Assembly (NCBI GenBank): GCA_047610145.1
Contig: JBLFZF010000014.1
Coordinates: 1-40,654 of the forward strand
DNA from: CAJXZP01 sp047610145
Lineage (GTDB): Bacteria; Bacteroidota; Bacteroidia; Flavobacteriales_G; Salibacteraceae
Direction of reading: 5' to 3'
DNA length: 40,654 nucleotides
Below the pieces are notes generated by a model that ran no database searches, was not told the DNA's origin, and was given only the letters and a program-made list of their open reading frames with translations. A program made the position numbers and the translations under genes. Shown piece by piece: positions 32,508 through 40,654 of this stretch; position 1 is the first letter of the stretch, and each line of letters opens with the position of its first letter.

Positions 32508-34406
32508 ATGGCAAAAGGAAAAATAAAAGTAGAGTCGGGAAATATATTCCCAGTAATAAAGAAATTTTTGTATTCTGATCATGAGATTTTTCTTCGAGAA
32601 TTAGTTTCTAACGCAATTGATGCGTCTTTAAAATTAAAAGCACTGAAACAAGTAGGTGAGTTTAATGGAGACGTAGAAGATTTAATGGTAGAGGTGAAAA
32701 TCGATAAAGAAGCGAAAACCTTAACTATTTCTGACCAAGGTATTGGGATGACAGAAGAGGAAGCCAATAAATATTTAAATCAAATGGCGTTTTCGGGAGC
32801 TGAAGAGTTTCTTGAAAAGTATGAAAAAGAAGGAAAAGAAGCTGGAATCATTGGTCACTTTGGTTTAGGTTTTTATTCTGCTTTTATGGTATCAAAAGAG
32901 GTAGAGGTTATTACAAAATCTTTTACGGGCGCTGATGCCGTTAAGTGGGTATGTGATGGTGATCCAGAATATACAATGGACATTACCGAAAAAGAAGCTA
33001 GAGGTACGGATATCGTTCTTCATTTGGATGATGATTCACAGGAGTTTTTAGAAGAGAGTCGCATTTCTGGTATTCTAAACAAATACTGTAAATTTTTACC
33101 GATAAGAATTAAATTCGGAACAACTACAGAGTCTTATGATGATCCTTCTGGAGAGAAAGATGAAAATGATAAAGTGAAACAACTTCAAAAAGAAGTAGAT
33201 AACATTATCAATAATCCAACTCCAGTATGGACAAAGAAACCTTCAGATTTAGAAGATGTTGATTATAAATCTTTTTACAAAGAATTATATCCAGCAACAT
33301 TTGAGGAGCCTTTATTTCATATTCATTTAAATGTTGATTTTCCTTTCAATTTAACGGGGGTATTGTATTTCCCGAAGTTGGCTAATAATATTCAAGTTCA
33401 GAAAAACAAAATTAACTTATACTCTAACCAAGTATTCATTACCGATAACGTAGAGAATATTGTACCGGAATTTTTGACTATTCTTCACGGGGTAATTGAT
33501 TCTCCAGATATTCCTTTAAACGTTTCTAGATCTTACCTACAGGAAGATCAACAAGTGAAGCAAATTTCATCTCACATTTCTAAGAAAGTAGCCGATAAAT
33601 TGGCTTCTATGTTTAAGAAAGATAGAGCTGATTTCGAAGCGAAATGGGATGACATTAAAGTATTCATGGAATATGGTGCTTTAACGGATGAGAAATTTTT
33701 TGATAGAATCAAGAAATCTTTATTATTCAAAAGTGTAGACGGTAGTTTTGCTACTTTGGGTGAGTATGAAGAAAAAATTAAGGTAAATCAAACGGATAAG
33801 GACGGTAAGATTGTTTACTTATACAGTGATAACGTTGTTGATCAGCATGTTTTTGTAGAAAGTGCTAAAAACAGAGGTTACGATGTGGCCGTATTTGATA
33901 CTCCGCTTACTCCTCATTATGTTCAGTTTTTAGAATCAAAGTTAGAAAATGCATCTTTTGTACGTGTAGATTCTGATACGATTGATAAATTGATCAAAAA
34001 AGACGAAGAAGTTAAGTCTAACTTGACCGAAGATCAAGAAAAGGAATTGAAAGAGGTGGTCGAAACGTTAGTAGATAAACAACAATACACCGTTCAATTT
34101 GAAGCTTTATCTGAGAATGATGCTCCAGTAATTATTACGCAGCCAGAATTTATGCGTAGAATGAAAGATCAACAAGCCATGGGTGGTGGTGGTGGTATGA
34201 TGGGAATGGGTAATTTCCCAGATATGTACAACTTAGTAGTAAATGCTAATCACGCTTTGACGAGTAAGATTTTAATAGAAGTAGATGCAACAAAAAAATC
34301 AAATTTGGCACAACAAGCTATCGATTTGGCTTTGTTGTCTAAGAATTTACTGAAAGGAGAAAAATTGAGTGCTTTCTTAAAAAGAAGTGTCGAATTAATC
34401 GATTAA
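32508..34406 (+). CDS. htpG: Molecular chaperone HtpG (Hsp90)
   Basis: 632 residues from ATG 32508 (MAKGKIKVESGNIFPVIKKF), an in-frame upstream ATG at 32445 adds 21 residues with no family likeness and was rejected. ATP site blocks: RELVSNAIDASLK (Glu and Asn of motif N), DQGIGM, then GHFGLGFYSAFMV (glycine-rich lid). Middle domain NLTGVLYFPK and PDIPLNVSRSYLQ, then the C-terminal dimerisation domain. A Gly/Met stretch (MGGGGGMMGMGNFPDMYNL) lies near residue 560. Hsp90 acts as an ATP-driven clamp for protein folding, heat-inducible in many bacteria. Transcription probably starts near the TGTCA repeats. Confidence 0.97.
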   Translation: MAKGKIKVESGNIFPVIKKFLYSDHEIFLRELVSNAIDASLKLKALKQVGEFNGDVEDLMVEVKIDKEAKTLTISDQGIGMTEEEANKYLNQMAFSGAEEFLEKYEKEGKEAGIIGHFGLGFYSAFMVSKEVEVITKSFTGADAVKWVCDGDPEYTMDITEKEARGTDIVLHLDDDSQEFLEESRISGILNKYCKFLPIRIKFGTTTESYDDPSGEKDENDKVKQLQKEVDNIINNPTPVWTKKPSDLEDVDYKSFYKELYPATFEEPLFHIHLNVDFPFNLTGVLYFPKLANNIQVQKNKINLYSNQVFITDNVENIVPEFLTILHGVIDSPDIPLNVSRSYLQEDQQVKQISSHISKKVADKLASMFKKDRADFEAKWDDIKVFMEYGALTDEKFFDRIKKSLLFKSVDGSFATLGEYEEKIKVNQTDKDGKIVYLYSDNVVDQHVFVESAKNRGYDVAVFDTPLTPHYVQFLESKLENASFVRVDSDTIDKLIKKDEEVKSNLTEDQEKELKEVVETLVDKQQYTVQFEALSENDAPVIITQPEFMRRMKDQQAMGGGGGMMGMGNFPDMYNLVVNANHALTSKILIEVDATKKSNLAQQAIDLALLSKNLLKGEKLSAFLKRSVELID

Positions 34407-34418
34407 TAAAATGTAAGA

Positions 34419-34453
34419 AAGGGGCTTCTGAAAAGAACGCCTCTTTTTTTTTG
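34419..34453 (+). terminator. Terminator of htpG
   Basis: AAAGGGGC, a 13-nt loop and GCCTCTTT, with one G-T pair, followed by a long T-run. Confidence 0.75.
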
Positions 34454-34488
34454 CTGATTTTACGCCATAGTTACCTAAATATAGAATT

Positions 34489-35067
34489 ATGAAAAAAGTA
34501 TTAAATATAATTATTGTTGCAGTTATTGCTTTAATGACCTCTTCTTGTGGGTACAACTCTATGGTTGAAAAACAAGAGAGCGTTGTGAAAACTTGGGCGA
34601 ATGTGGAAACACAATACCAACGAAGAGCAGATTTGATTCCTAATTTAGTCAATACGGTTAAAGGATATGCGGAACATGAGAAATCAACATTAACTGCTGT
34701 AGTAGAAGCGAGAGCAAAAGCAACCTCTGTAAATATTGACCCGAGTAATATGACTTCGGCAGATATGCAAAATTTCAATGCGGCTCAAGGAGGTTTAGGA
34801 AGTGCCCTTTCTAAATTAATGGTAGTAGTAGAGAAGTATCCAGATTTAAAAGCCAATGAAAGTTTTATGCAATTGCAGGCACAGTTGGAGGGGACAGAGA
34901 ACAGGATATCTGTAGCTAGAAAGAATTATAATGATGTAGTAGGAGATTATAATACGTACATAAAAAAATTTCCCAAAAACTTTATTGCAGGTTGGTTTGA
35001 TTTTGAATCAAAACCATACTTTGAGTCTAAAGAAGGTTCTGATGTCGCTCCTGTAGTTGCATTTTAG
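34489..35067 (+). CDS. lemA: LemA family protein
   Basis: 192 residues. The N-terminus is a signal or anchor with Cys20 in a lipobox (TSSC), then the LemA core: WANVETQYQRRADLIPNLVN (about 37-56), TVKGYAEHEKSTLTAVVEAR, LKANESFMQLQAQLEGTENR, and ARKNYNDVVGDYN before PKNFIAGWFDFE. LemA proteins are helical-bundle membrane-anchored proteins of unknown biochemical role, often near membrane peptidases such as HtpX; no htpX is seen here. The neighbouring genes do not suggest a job. Confidence 0.95.
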   Translation: MKKVLNIIIVAVIALMTSSCGYNSMVEKQESVVKTWANVETQYQRRADLIPNLVNTVKGYAEHEKSTLTAVVEARAKATSVNIDPSNMTSADMQNFNAAQGGLGSALSKLMVVVEKYPDLKANESFMQLQAQLEGTENRISVARKNYNDVVGDYNTYIKKFPKNFIAGWFDFESKPYFESKEGSDVAPVVAF

Positions 35068-35094
35068 GGAGAACTAAATAAAAAATTCCTACAT

Positions 35095-35125
35095 ATCTCG
35101 ATACGAAAGTATCGGGATTTTTTTT
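35095..35125 (+). terminator. Terminator of lemA
   Basis: ATCTCGATAC, GAAA loop, GTATCGGGAT with one T-G pair, then a T-run. Stable GAAA tetraloop. Confidence 0.88.
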
Positions 35126-35157
35126 GACGTCATTTAAAACTAGTGTGATTAAACTGT

Positions 35158-36108
35158 TTAGGTGGAAATAAACCGTATAATTTCTTTCTCTGCCCAAGTG
35201 ATTTCTAATTTCCTTACCGATTCAATGAAACCTACATGTCCACCATATTTAGGTACCATCATATCAAGGTATGGGTTGGAGTTTACTTCTTGAAATGGGT
35301 AACATTGTCTGGCTAAAAATGGATCATTTTCTGCATTAATAATTAAGGTGGGTATAGATATAGCCAGGAGGTATGGCTTACTGCTTGATTTTGTCCAGTA
35401 ATCTGCCGCACTAGAAAATCCATTTGCAGGAGCCGTGAAGTGTTCATCAAATTCTAAAAACGTTTTTGAACTCAATATTTTCAATGTGTCCAATTCTCTC
35501 TCTGGAAATAGCTTCACTTTCTCCACGTATTTTGCTTTTAAGGTGCGTAAGAATCGAAACATGTAGAGTTTATTTTGGGATAGGGCTAGTTTGTAAGAAG
35601 AGCTTTCTAAATCAACAGGCGTTGAAATAGCGACTACTTTTTTTATTCTTGGATGAATAGAAGCTCCTTGTTCACCTACATATTTTAATCCAATGTTACC
35701 ACCCATACTAAAGCCAACATAGAAAATAAAAGGGTAGGTGTATTCTTGTAGAATATGCTGGATTACTATTCTTAAATCATCGGACTTACCGGTATGATAA
35801 GACTCAAATTTATGGTTCAATTCACCGCTACATCCTCGCCAGTTTATAGCTACTACATCATAACCGATTGGAACAGCATTTTTTGTTAACCCAGTTACGT
35901 ATGAGGAGGCAGAGCTTCCTTCTAATCCGTGCCCAATTATGAGCAGCTTATTATTGCCATTGGTATTCCAGTCTAAATCTAAATAGTCACCATCATCCGT
36001 AGTTATTCTTGTTCTTTTATAGGGGAGGCAACCTTTTCTCAACAAAGTGGGCCAAATCGTACTTAGGTGACTATTCTTTAATGGAAAAGAGGGATTGAAA
36101 AGACTCAT
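35158..36108 (-). CDS. YheT-like alpha/beta hydrolase
   Basis: 316 residues. Oxyanion block GHGLEGSSASSY (59-70), nucleophile elbow GFSMGGN with Ser134, acid in NAENDPFLA near residue 266, and catalytic His in YGGHVGF near 296. RGCSGE and PLKNSHLSTIWPTL near the start are diagnostic of the YheT/ABHD1-3 group. Substrates are probably lipid esters. There is no signal peptide. It follows the M1 peptidase gene with a 14-base gap, so co-transcription is possible. Confidence 0.9.
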   Translation of the reverse strand: MSLFNPSFPLKNSHLSTIWPTLLRKGCLPYKRTRITTDDGDYLDLDWNTNGNNKLLIIGHGLEGSSASSYVTGLTKNAVPIGYDVVAINWRGCSGELNHKFESYHTGKSDDLRIVIQHILQEYTYPFIFYVGFSMGGNIGLKYVGEQGASIHPRIKKVVAISTPVDLESSSYKLALSQNKLYMFRFLRTLKAKYVEKVKLFPERELDTLKILSSKTFLEFDEHFTAPANGFSSAADYWTKSSSKPYLLAISIPTLIINAENDPFLARQCYPFQEVNSNPYLDMMVPKYGGHVGFIESVRKLEITWAEKEIIRFIST

Positions 36109-36122
36109 AACTGAATGATATG

Positions 36123-38483
36123 TTATTTGGCCTCTTTTTCTTTTTCCGCTCGTTTTGCTTTTTGCATTGGGTTTTCGCCTATCGCTTGACGTCTGTTTTG
36201 CCTTTTTGACTGATAAATATCAAATCTAGAAGGCTGCGTTTGGTTTGGCCAATAGTTATTTCCTCTTTCAATATCAGCCGTTTCTAGAAATGGATCAAGT
36301 ACTACCCGTACCATTTTCTTATCAAACCAAAATAATTTTGTGGCTGTAGTACCTTTCTTTCTCCAAATTTCTGCAGGAATTCGTTCTACATGTTTGGTTC
36401 CATCTTCAAATTCAAACTCTAAAATGATTGGCATCACTAATCCACCAACCAGTTCAAACTTCAATTCATAATAGTTCATATTGGTATCTATAAAAGCAAC
36501 TTCTTCATCCGATAACCCCTTCATGTAACTCTCATATTTATTTATATCCAAGATATCAAAGGCATATGGGTCTAGTTTGTCGTAAAAATCGTTCATTGAT
36601 TCATCTTCGTCTACAATACTTGGAGCGGCATTTTCTTCCCTAATTGTACCAATGTCTATTGTTTTAGAAGCATCTGATGATTTCTTAGCTTTCGATTCAA
36701 TTTCTGGGTTTTGGGTATTTACCTTATACCATTTCACATCCGTTAATGCAATATCAACATTGTCAACCGTATAATACCAACCTCTCCAAAACCAATCTAA
36801 ATCTACCGCAGAAGCATCCTCCATAGTTCTGAAAAAGTCAGCTGGAGTAGGGTGTTTAAAAGCCCATCTTTCTGCGTACGTTTTAAAGGCATAGTCAAAT
36901 AACTCACGCCCCATAATGGTTTCACGTAGTATATTTAGAGAGGTGGCTGGTTTTGCATATGCATTGTTTCCAAATTGTAGTATAGATTCTGAGTTGGTCA
37001 TAATTGGAACCATGGAGTTTGACTCGCTACTCATGTAGGGAACAATGTGTTGTGCAGGCCCTCTTCTTGATGGGTAGTTCTTATCCCATTCTTGTTCCGT
37101 AAGGTATTGTACAAAAGTGTTTAAACCTTCATCCATCCAGGTCCATTGTCTTTCATCAGAATTAATAATCATTGGAAAAAAATTGTGCCCTACCTCATGA
37201 ATAATTACGGACTGCATTCCATGTTTAGTTCCTTCCGAATAGGTACCATCTTTCTCTGGTCTACCTCCGTTGAAACAGATCATAGGGTATTCCATACCAA
37301 TCCATTTAGAATGGACAGAAATTGCCACTGGGTAAGTGTAATCAATAGTATATTTAGAATAGGTAGCAATGGTATGCGCCACCACTCGGGTAGAATACTT
37401 TTCCCATAAAGGATTACCTTCCTTAGGGTAGTAACTCATCGCCATAACCGTTTTATCTCCCACTTTAACACCCATGGCATCCCAAATAAATTTTCTGGAA
37501 GATGCAAATGCGAAATCTCTTACATTTTCTGCGTAATAAGTCCAAGTTTTAGTTTTAGAAACATTTCCTTTTTCTGCTTCTTCCGCTTCCTTTTGATTAA
37601 CAATCATCACAGGTATATCAGACGTTTTGGCCTGCTCAAATCTTTTTCTTTGCGTTGAAGTAAGCACAGAAGATGCATTTTGTAATGAACCCGTAGATCC
37701 AATTATATGATCCGAAGGAACAGTGATACTTACTTTATAATTCCCAAAGGTTAGAGCAAATTCTCCTCCCCCTAGAAATTGTTTGTTTTGCCATCCTTCT
37801 ACCTCATTATAAACAGCCATTCTCGGGTAGAACTGTGCAATGGTATACAGGTAGTTGCTATCTTCTTCAAAAAATTCATAACCACTTCGACCACCAATTT
37901 CCATTCTATTATTAATGTTGTACCACCAAGAGATGTTAAAACTCATTTTATCTCCGGGTTCAAGAGCAGAAGATAAATCCACGCGCATCATAGTTTTATT
38001 AATGGTATAAGAAAGGTCTTTCCCGTTACTGGACTTAACCTCTGTTAAATTAAAGCCACCTTCAAAATCGTTATGTAATCCTTTCATGGCTCCAAAGGAT
38101 ATTCCTTTTTTTCCAAGAGAAGATTGCCTGATTTTTTTTGTGTCAGAATCTTGTGCACGCATATTTTGGTCCAGTTGAATCCATAGATAAGTTAAGGGAT
38201 CCTTAGAGTTATTATGGTAGGTGATAGTTTCTTTACCCGTAATAGTTTGGTTTTCATCATCCAAAATCACTTCAATAACGTAATCCGCTTGTTGCTGAAA
38301 ATACTCTGGCCCTGGAGCTCCAGAGGCCGAACGATACATGTTTGGGCCAGGTAACTCTTCCTTTAGCTGTTTAAATTTATTGGTGCTATAAGAGGTAGAG
38401 TTGTTTATGGTTTTTTGGCCAAAGCAAGATGCTGTGACCAAAATCATAATACTAAGAAAACCTGTTTGAAGGATGTTATTCAT
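36123..38483 (-). CDS. M1-family zinc metallopeptidase, probable lipoprotein
   Basis: 786 residues. Signal peptide with Cys20 in TASC. The active-site helix has HEVGH (429-433), with third ligand Glu452 in WTWMDEGLNTF at the M1 spacing (HExxH-18-E). The N-terminal half is the beta-domain found in aminopeptidase N (EVILDDENQTITGKETITYH). The usual GxMEN substrate block is not obvious; GMEYPMICFNGG (396-406) replaces it, a variant seen in Bacteroidota M1 proteins. The C-terminal tail is strongly basic. It should remove N-terminal residues from peptides outside the cytoplasm. DUF6702 lies just upstream. Confidence 0.93.
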   Translation of the reverse strand: MNNILQTGFLSIMILVTASCFGQKTINNSTSYSTNKFKQLKEELPGPNMYRSASGAPGPEYFQQQADYVIEVILDDENQTITGKETITYHNNSKDPLTYLWIQLDQNMRAQDSDTKKIRQSSLGKKGISFGAMKGLHNDFEGGFNLTEVKSSNGKDLSYTINKTMMRVDLSSALEPGDKMSFNISWWYNINNRMEIGGRSGYEFFEEDSNYLYTIAQFYPRMAVYNEVEGWQNKQFLGGGEFALTFGNYKVSITVPSDHIIGSTGSLQNASSVLTSTQRKRFEQAKTSDIPVMIVNQKEAEEAEKGNVSKTKTWTYYAENVRDFAFASSRKFIWDAMGVKVGDKTVMAMSYYPKEGNPLWEKYSTRVVAHTIATYSKYTIDYTYPVAISVHSKWIGMEYPMICFNGGRPEKDGTYSEGTKHGMQSVIIHEVGHNFFPMIINSDERQWTWMDEGLNTFVQYLTEQEWDKNYPSRRGPAQHIVPYMSSESNSMVPIMTNSESILQFGNNAYAKPATSLNILRETIMGRELFDYAFKTYAERWAFKHPTPADFFRTMEDASAVDLDWFWRGWYYTVDNVDIALTDVKWYKVNTQNPEIESKAKKSSDASKTIDIGTIREENAAPSIVDEDESMNDFYDKLDPYAFDILDINKYESYMKGLSDEEVAFIDTNMNYYELKFELVGGLVMPIILEFEFEDGTKHVERIPAEIWRKKGTTATKLFWFDKKMVRVVLDPFLETADIERGNNYWPNQTQPSRFDIYQSKRQNRRQAIGENPMQKAKRAEKEKEAK

Positions 38484-38603
38484 ATAAAAAAATTAGGAGT
38501 GCAAAGAAAAAATTTTAATTGAGACTGCAAATACCATTAGTGTAAAAGATCCTCATTTCATAATAATTAAAGGGACCTGAGCTTGGTCGAAACGTGTTGG
38601 CTT

Positions 38604-39164
38604 TTACCTAGTCCAGGTTGCGTTTGTTTTTTCTGAAGACAGCAAGGCCTTCTGAGTTTGGGTACCTCGTTTATACGCTACTATATTTTGTTGATCTTGA
38701 AACACATGGTTCAATACGGACGTGTAATAGGTTAAGGATGAAAAGGAGGGAAGGTCGGTAAATTGAAAATATATCGTAGTTCGGTCAGGGTTACTTTCTG
38801 TGGGTAAAAATGAAAAGCCTTTAAGAACGACTCCATCCATTAAAATGGTGGTTTTATTTTGTACGTATAATTGAATCAAACTATCGTTCGCAGAATTAAT
38901 GGTCCCTTCTCCCAAAAAGAATTTTTCTGGCTTATAATCTAATTTTATAGCAGTCTCTAAATCATCTGTAAATACGTCTATTGAAAAAGTTAAGTTTCTG
39001 GACTCTTCTTTAAATTCAATTTCGGTATAAGAAACATGATATGGATGTGGGGTGGAGGAACTAAGTCCTAATATTAATAGGAATAATGGCCATAAAAGTA
39101 AAATGCCTTTGCTATTTATACTCGTCAATAACCCTTTTTCAAATATTGTCTTGTCGTACCACAT
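38604..39164 (-). CDS. DUF6702 family protein
   Basis: 186 residues from ATG 39164. An N-terminal hydrophobic segment (GILLLWPLFLLILGLSS, about 20-36), then HPYHVSYTEIEF (41-52), the diagnostic HPxHVSxxEI of DUF6702. Later FFLGEGTI and KGFSFLPTESN fit. Exported or membrane-anchored. In Bacteroidota this family often lies beside an M1 peptidase gene, as here, suggesting a shared function, but the biochemistry is unknown. It is divergent from the C1 peptidase: the two starts are 31 bases apart. Confidence 0.85.
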   Translation of the reverse strand: MWYDKTIFEKGLLTSINSKGILLLWPLFLLILGLSSSTPHPYHVSYTEIEFKEESRNLTFSIDVFTDDLETAIKLDYKPEKFFLGEGTINSANDSLIQLYVQNKTTILMDGVVLKGFSFLPTESNPDRTTIYFQFTDLPSFSSLTYYTSVLNHVFQDQQNIVAYKRGTQTQKALLSSEKTNATWTR

Positions 39165-39179
39165 AATCGCTGTATTTTG
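39151..39179 (+). promoter_or_regulatory. Promoter of the C1 peptidase gene
   Basis: TTG at 39151, 19 bases, TATTTTG at 39173-39179, a -7 box one base short of TAnnTTTG. It starts inside the 5' end of the DUF6702 gene. It overlaps a TTG at 39177 that would be an earlier start, supporting ATG 39195. Confidence 0.5.
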
Positions 39180-39194
39180 CCGCCCAAATTTATA

Positions 39195-40421
39195 ATGAAA
39201 AAATCAAATATGTCCATATTTAAGAAAATTGCCTTATTAAGTGCGGTTGCCCTTACTACTATTGGTAGTGTAAATGCACAAGATGCTGATACCGTTAGAA
39301 ATACAGAAGACGGTGGGTATTTATTTACCATTAATAATAGTATTGAAGCAACCGATGTAAAGAACCAATACCGTTCTGGAACGTGTTGGAGCTTTTCTGC
39401 TCTTTCATTTTTTGAAGCAGAAATCGAACGAATGACGGGTACGAGATACGATCTTTCTGAAATGTTTGTGGTTTGGCATACGTATTCAGACAAAGCCACA
39501 AAAACAGTTAGAATGTATGGTGAATTAAACTTTGGACCTGGTGGCGCTTTTCATGATGTGGTATATGTGATGAAACATTATGGTATGGTTCCAGATACCG
39601 TTTACACGGGACTAAACTATGGTTCTGAAAAACACATGCATAGTGAAATGGATAAAGTGTTAAAGGCGATGGTAGATGTAATTGTTGATAAACCAAATAA
39701 AAAATTATCAACGGCATGGAAACCAGCTATCGAAGGAACGTTAGATGCCTATTTAGGTGAGCTTCCAACAGAATTTGAATTCGAAGGAAAAAAGTATACC
39801 CCTAAAAGTTTTTTAGAAAAAACGGGTTTAAATCCGGATGATTACATTGCGTTGACTTCTTTTAACCATCACCCATATTATTCTGAGTTCGCAATAGCAG
39901 TTGCTGATAATTGGTTATGGAAAGACTTTTATAACCTTCCTATAGATGAGTTTATGACAGTAATGGAAAGCTCTTTAAGTAATGGGTATTCTATTGCATG
40001 GGCGGCAGATGTAAGTGAGAAAGGTTTTTCTTTTAGAGACAGACTAGCTGTTGTTCCTGCCGATTTAGATAACATAATATCTAAAGGTAAGGATAACAAA
40101 AACTTTAGCGATGCCGGAGCAGAGAAGAAGGGTTCTGCATTTGATGCACCGGTTGAAGAATTAGTGATTACTCAAGAAAATCGTCAGATGGCTTATGATA
40201 GTCAAGAAACAACAGATGATCATGGAATGCATATTACTGGATTAGCGACCGATCAACATGGCACGAAATATTACATTGTGAAGAACTCTTGGGGAACTAA
40301 GAATAATAGTGATGGGTATTTTTTCGCTTCGGAGGCTTATGTAAAATATAAAACTATGAATATTTTAGTTCATAAAGAGGGTATTCCAAAAGGGTTGAAA
40401 AAGAAACTAGGAATTAAATAA
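39195..40421 (+). CDS. C1 family cysteine peptidase (bleomycin hydrolase/PepC-like), exported
   Basis: 408 residues from ATG 39195 (a further ATG at 39210 also gives an intact signal peptide). Signal peptide ends near VNAQ. Catalytic residues: Cys64 in QYRSGTCWSFS with Gln in the preceding position for the oxyanion hole, His343 in DDHGMHITG, and Asn364 in VKNSWG. The insertions between them and MFVVWHTYSDKA match C1B (bleomycin hydrolase, aminopeptidase C) rather than papain. It cleaves residues from peptide N-termini, here probably in the periplasm. The length is near the 440-450 of the cytosolic PepC. Confidence 0.93.
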   Translation: MKKSNMSIFKKIALLSAVALTTIGSVNAQDADTVRNTEDGGYLFTINNSIEATDVKNQYRSGTCWSFSALSFFEAEIERMTGTRYDLSEMFVVWHTYSDKATKTVRMYGELNFGPGGAFHDVVYVMKHYGMVPDTVYTGLNYGSEKHMHSEMDKVLKAMVDVIVDKPNKKLSTAWKPAIEGTLDAYLGELPTEFEFEGKKYTPKSFLEKTGLNPDDYIALTSFNHHPYYSEFAIAVADNWLWKDFYNLPIDEFMTVMESSLSNGYSIAWAADVSEKGFSFRDRLAVVPADLDNIISKGKDNKNFSDAGAEKKGSAFDAPVEELVITQENRQMAYDSQETTDDHGMHITGLATDQHGTKYYIVKNSWGTKNNSDGYFFASEAYVKYKTMNILVHKEGIPKGLKKKLGIK

Positions 40422-40440
40422 GACGAATATTTTGTTTTGA

Positions 40441-40473
40441 AACGGAGACGCTGAAAAGAGTTTCCGTTTTTTT
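40441..40473 (+). terminator. Terminator of the C1 peptidase gene
   Basis: AACGGAGAC, 10-nt loop, GTTTCCGTT with one G-T pair and a T-run. Confidence 0.85.
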
Positions 40474-40597
40474 ATGTCTTAATCTAGGGAAGAGTATACC
40501 TCTTTAATTATTGAGTAACTATTTTTAGATATTTGGTATATTAATTATAAGTGAATTTTAAACATCTAAATAATTCTCTTTATTAGTCAATGTCTTT

Positions 40598-40625
40598 AAT
40601 CAAATTGTCAATTTGATTGTTTTTT
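40598..40625 (+). terminator. AT-rich hairpin, possible terminator
   Basis: AATCAAATT, GTC loop, AATTTGATT, then GTTTTTT. A perfect 9-bp stem but with few GC pairs. No + gene ends close upstream (the C1 peptidase already has a terminator), so the hairpin may end a short RNA or be structural only. Confidence 0.35.
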
Positions 40626-40654
40626 CAGAATAAAGTTTTGAAAGCTAATTTGTT

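Overview
This is AT-rich DNA with chromosomal housekeeping content from a member of the Bacteroidota, most likely a marine Flavobacteriales-type organism. The reasons are: promoters of the TTG-N17-20-TAnnTTTG type; genes with little or no Shine-Dalgarno signal; many Bacteroidota lipoproteins; families typical of the phylum (DUF4294, DUF4136, DUF6702, M49 peptidase with HEVVGH, type A chloramphenicol acetyltransferase relatives, MltF-like lytic transglycosylase); and a leftover type IX secretion C-terminal tail. No tRNA, rRNA, CRISPR array, intact insertion sequence or prophage was seen.

Layout. 1-1038 is the 3' part of a serine hydrolase (beta-lactamase fold). 1039-1660 holds a minus-strand, terminator-ended structured RNA candidate. 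1664-10727 (minus) holds a DPP III-type peptidase with its own promoter and a probable four-gene run: FAD disulfide-reductase-like protein, ABCG-type transporter with a TerB-like domain, TPR protein, MscS channel. 10889-14499 has an unknown lipoprotein/secreted-protein pair, a CAT-like acetyltransferase, an NTF2-like lipoprotein and a JmjC/cupin-like oxygenase. 14500-15250 is gene-poor and carries a degraded T9SS sorting tail and a 13-bp perfect dyad. 15251-20377 holds a carboxypeptidase-regulatory/lipocalin-like lipoprotein, clpB and a DUF481 barrel. 20378-23320 (minus) is a tRNA maturation group: cca, a pRiA4b ORF-3-like protein, miaA. 23321-24284 is another gene-poor stretch with a second terminator-ended RNA candidate and an unassigned 113-aa ORF. 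24285-27272 (minus) is NfeD, a small 2-TM protein and an MltF-like lytic transglycosylase. 27422-29642 (plus) holds tpx, a DUF4294 protein and trxB. 29738-30577 is a membrane protein resembling the sensor half of AraC-type regulators. 31084-32296 (minus) is a DUF4136 lipoprotein plus an outer-membrane barrel, divergent from htpG; lemA follows. 35158-40421 holds a YheT-like hydrolase, an M1 peptidase, a DUF6702 protein and a divergent C1 cysteine peptidase.

Main themes are protein quality control and turnover (ClpB, HtpG, NfeD, and M49, M1 and C1 peptidases), thiol redox (Tpx, TrxB), envelope maintenance (MltF, MscS, ABC transporter, barrels, lipoproteins) and tRNA end and anticodon-loop maturation. 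The least explained elements are the two stand-alone leader-like RNAs, the FAD enzyme that lost its redox cysteines, and repeated TGTC(A/G)GT motifs upstream of both htpG and clpB. These points rest on reading the sequence only; no searches were run.
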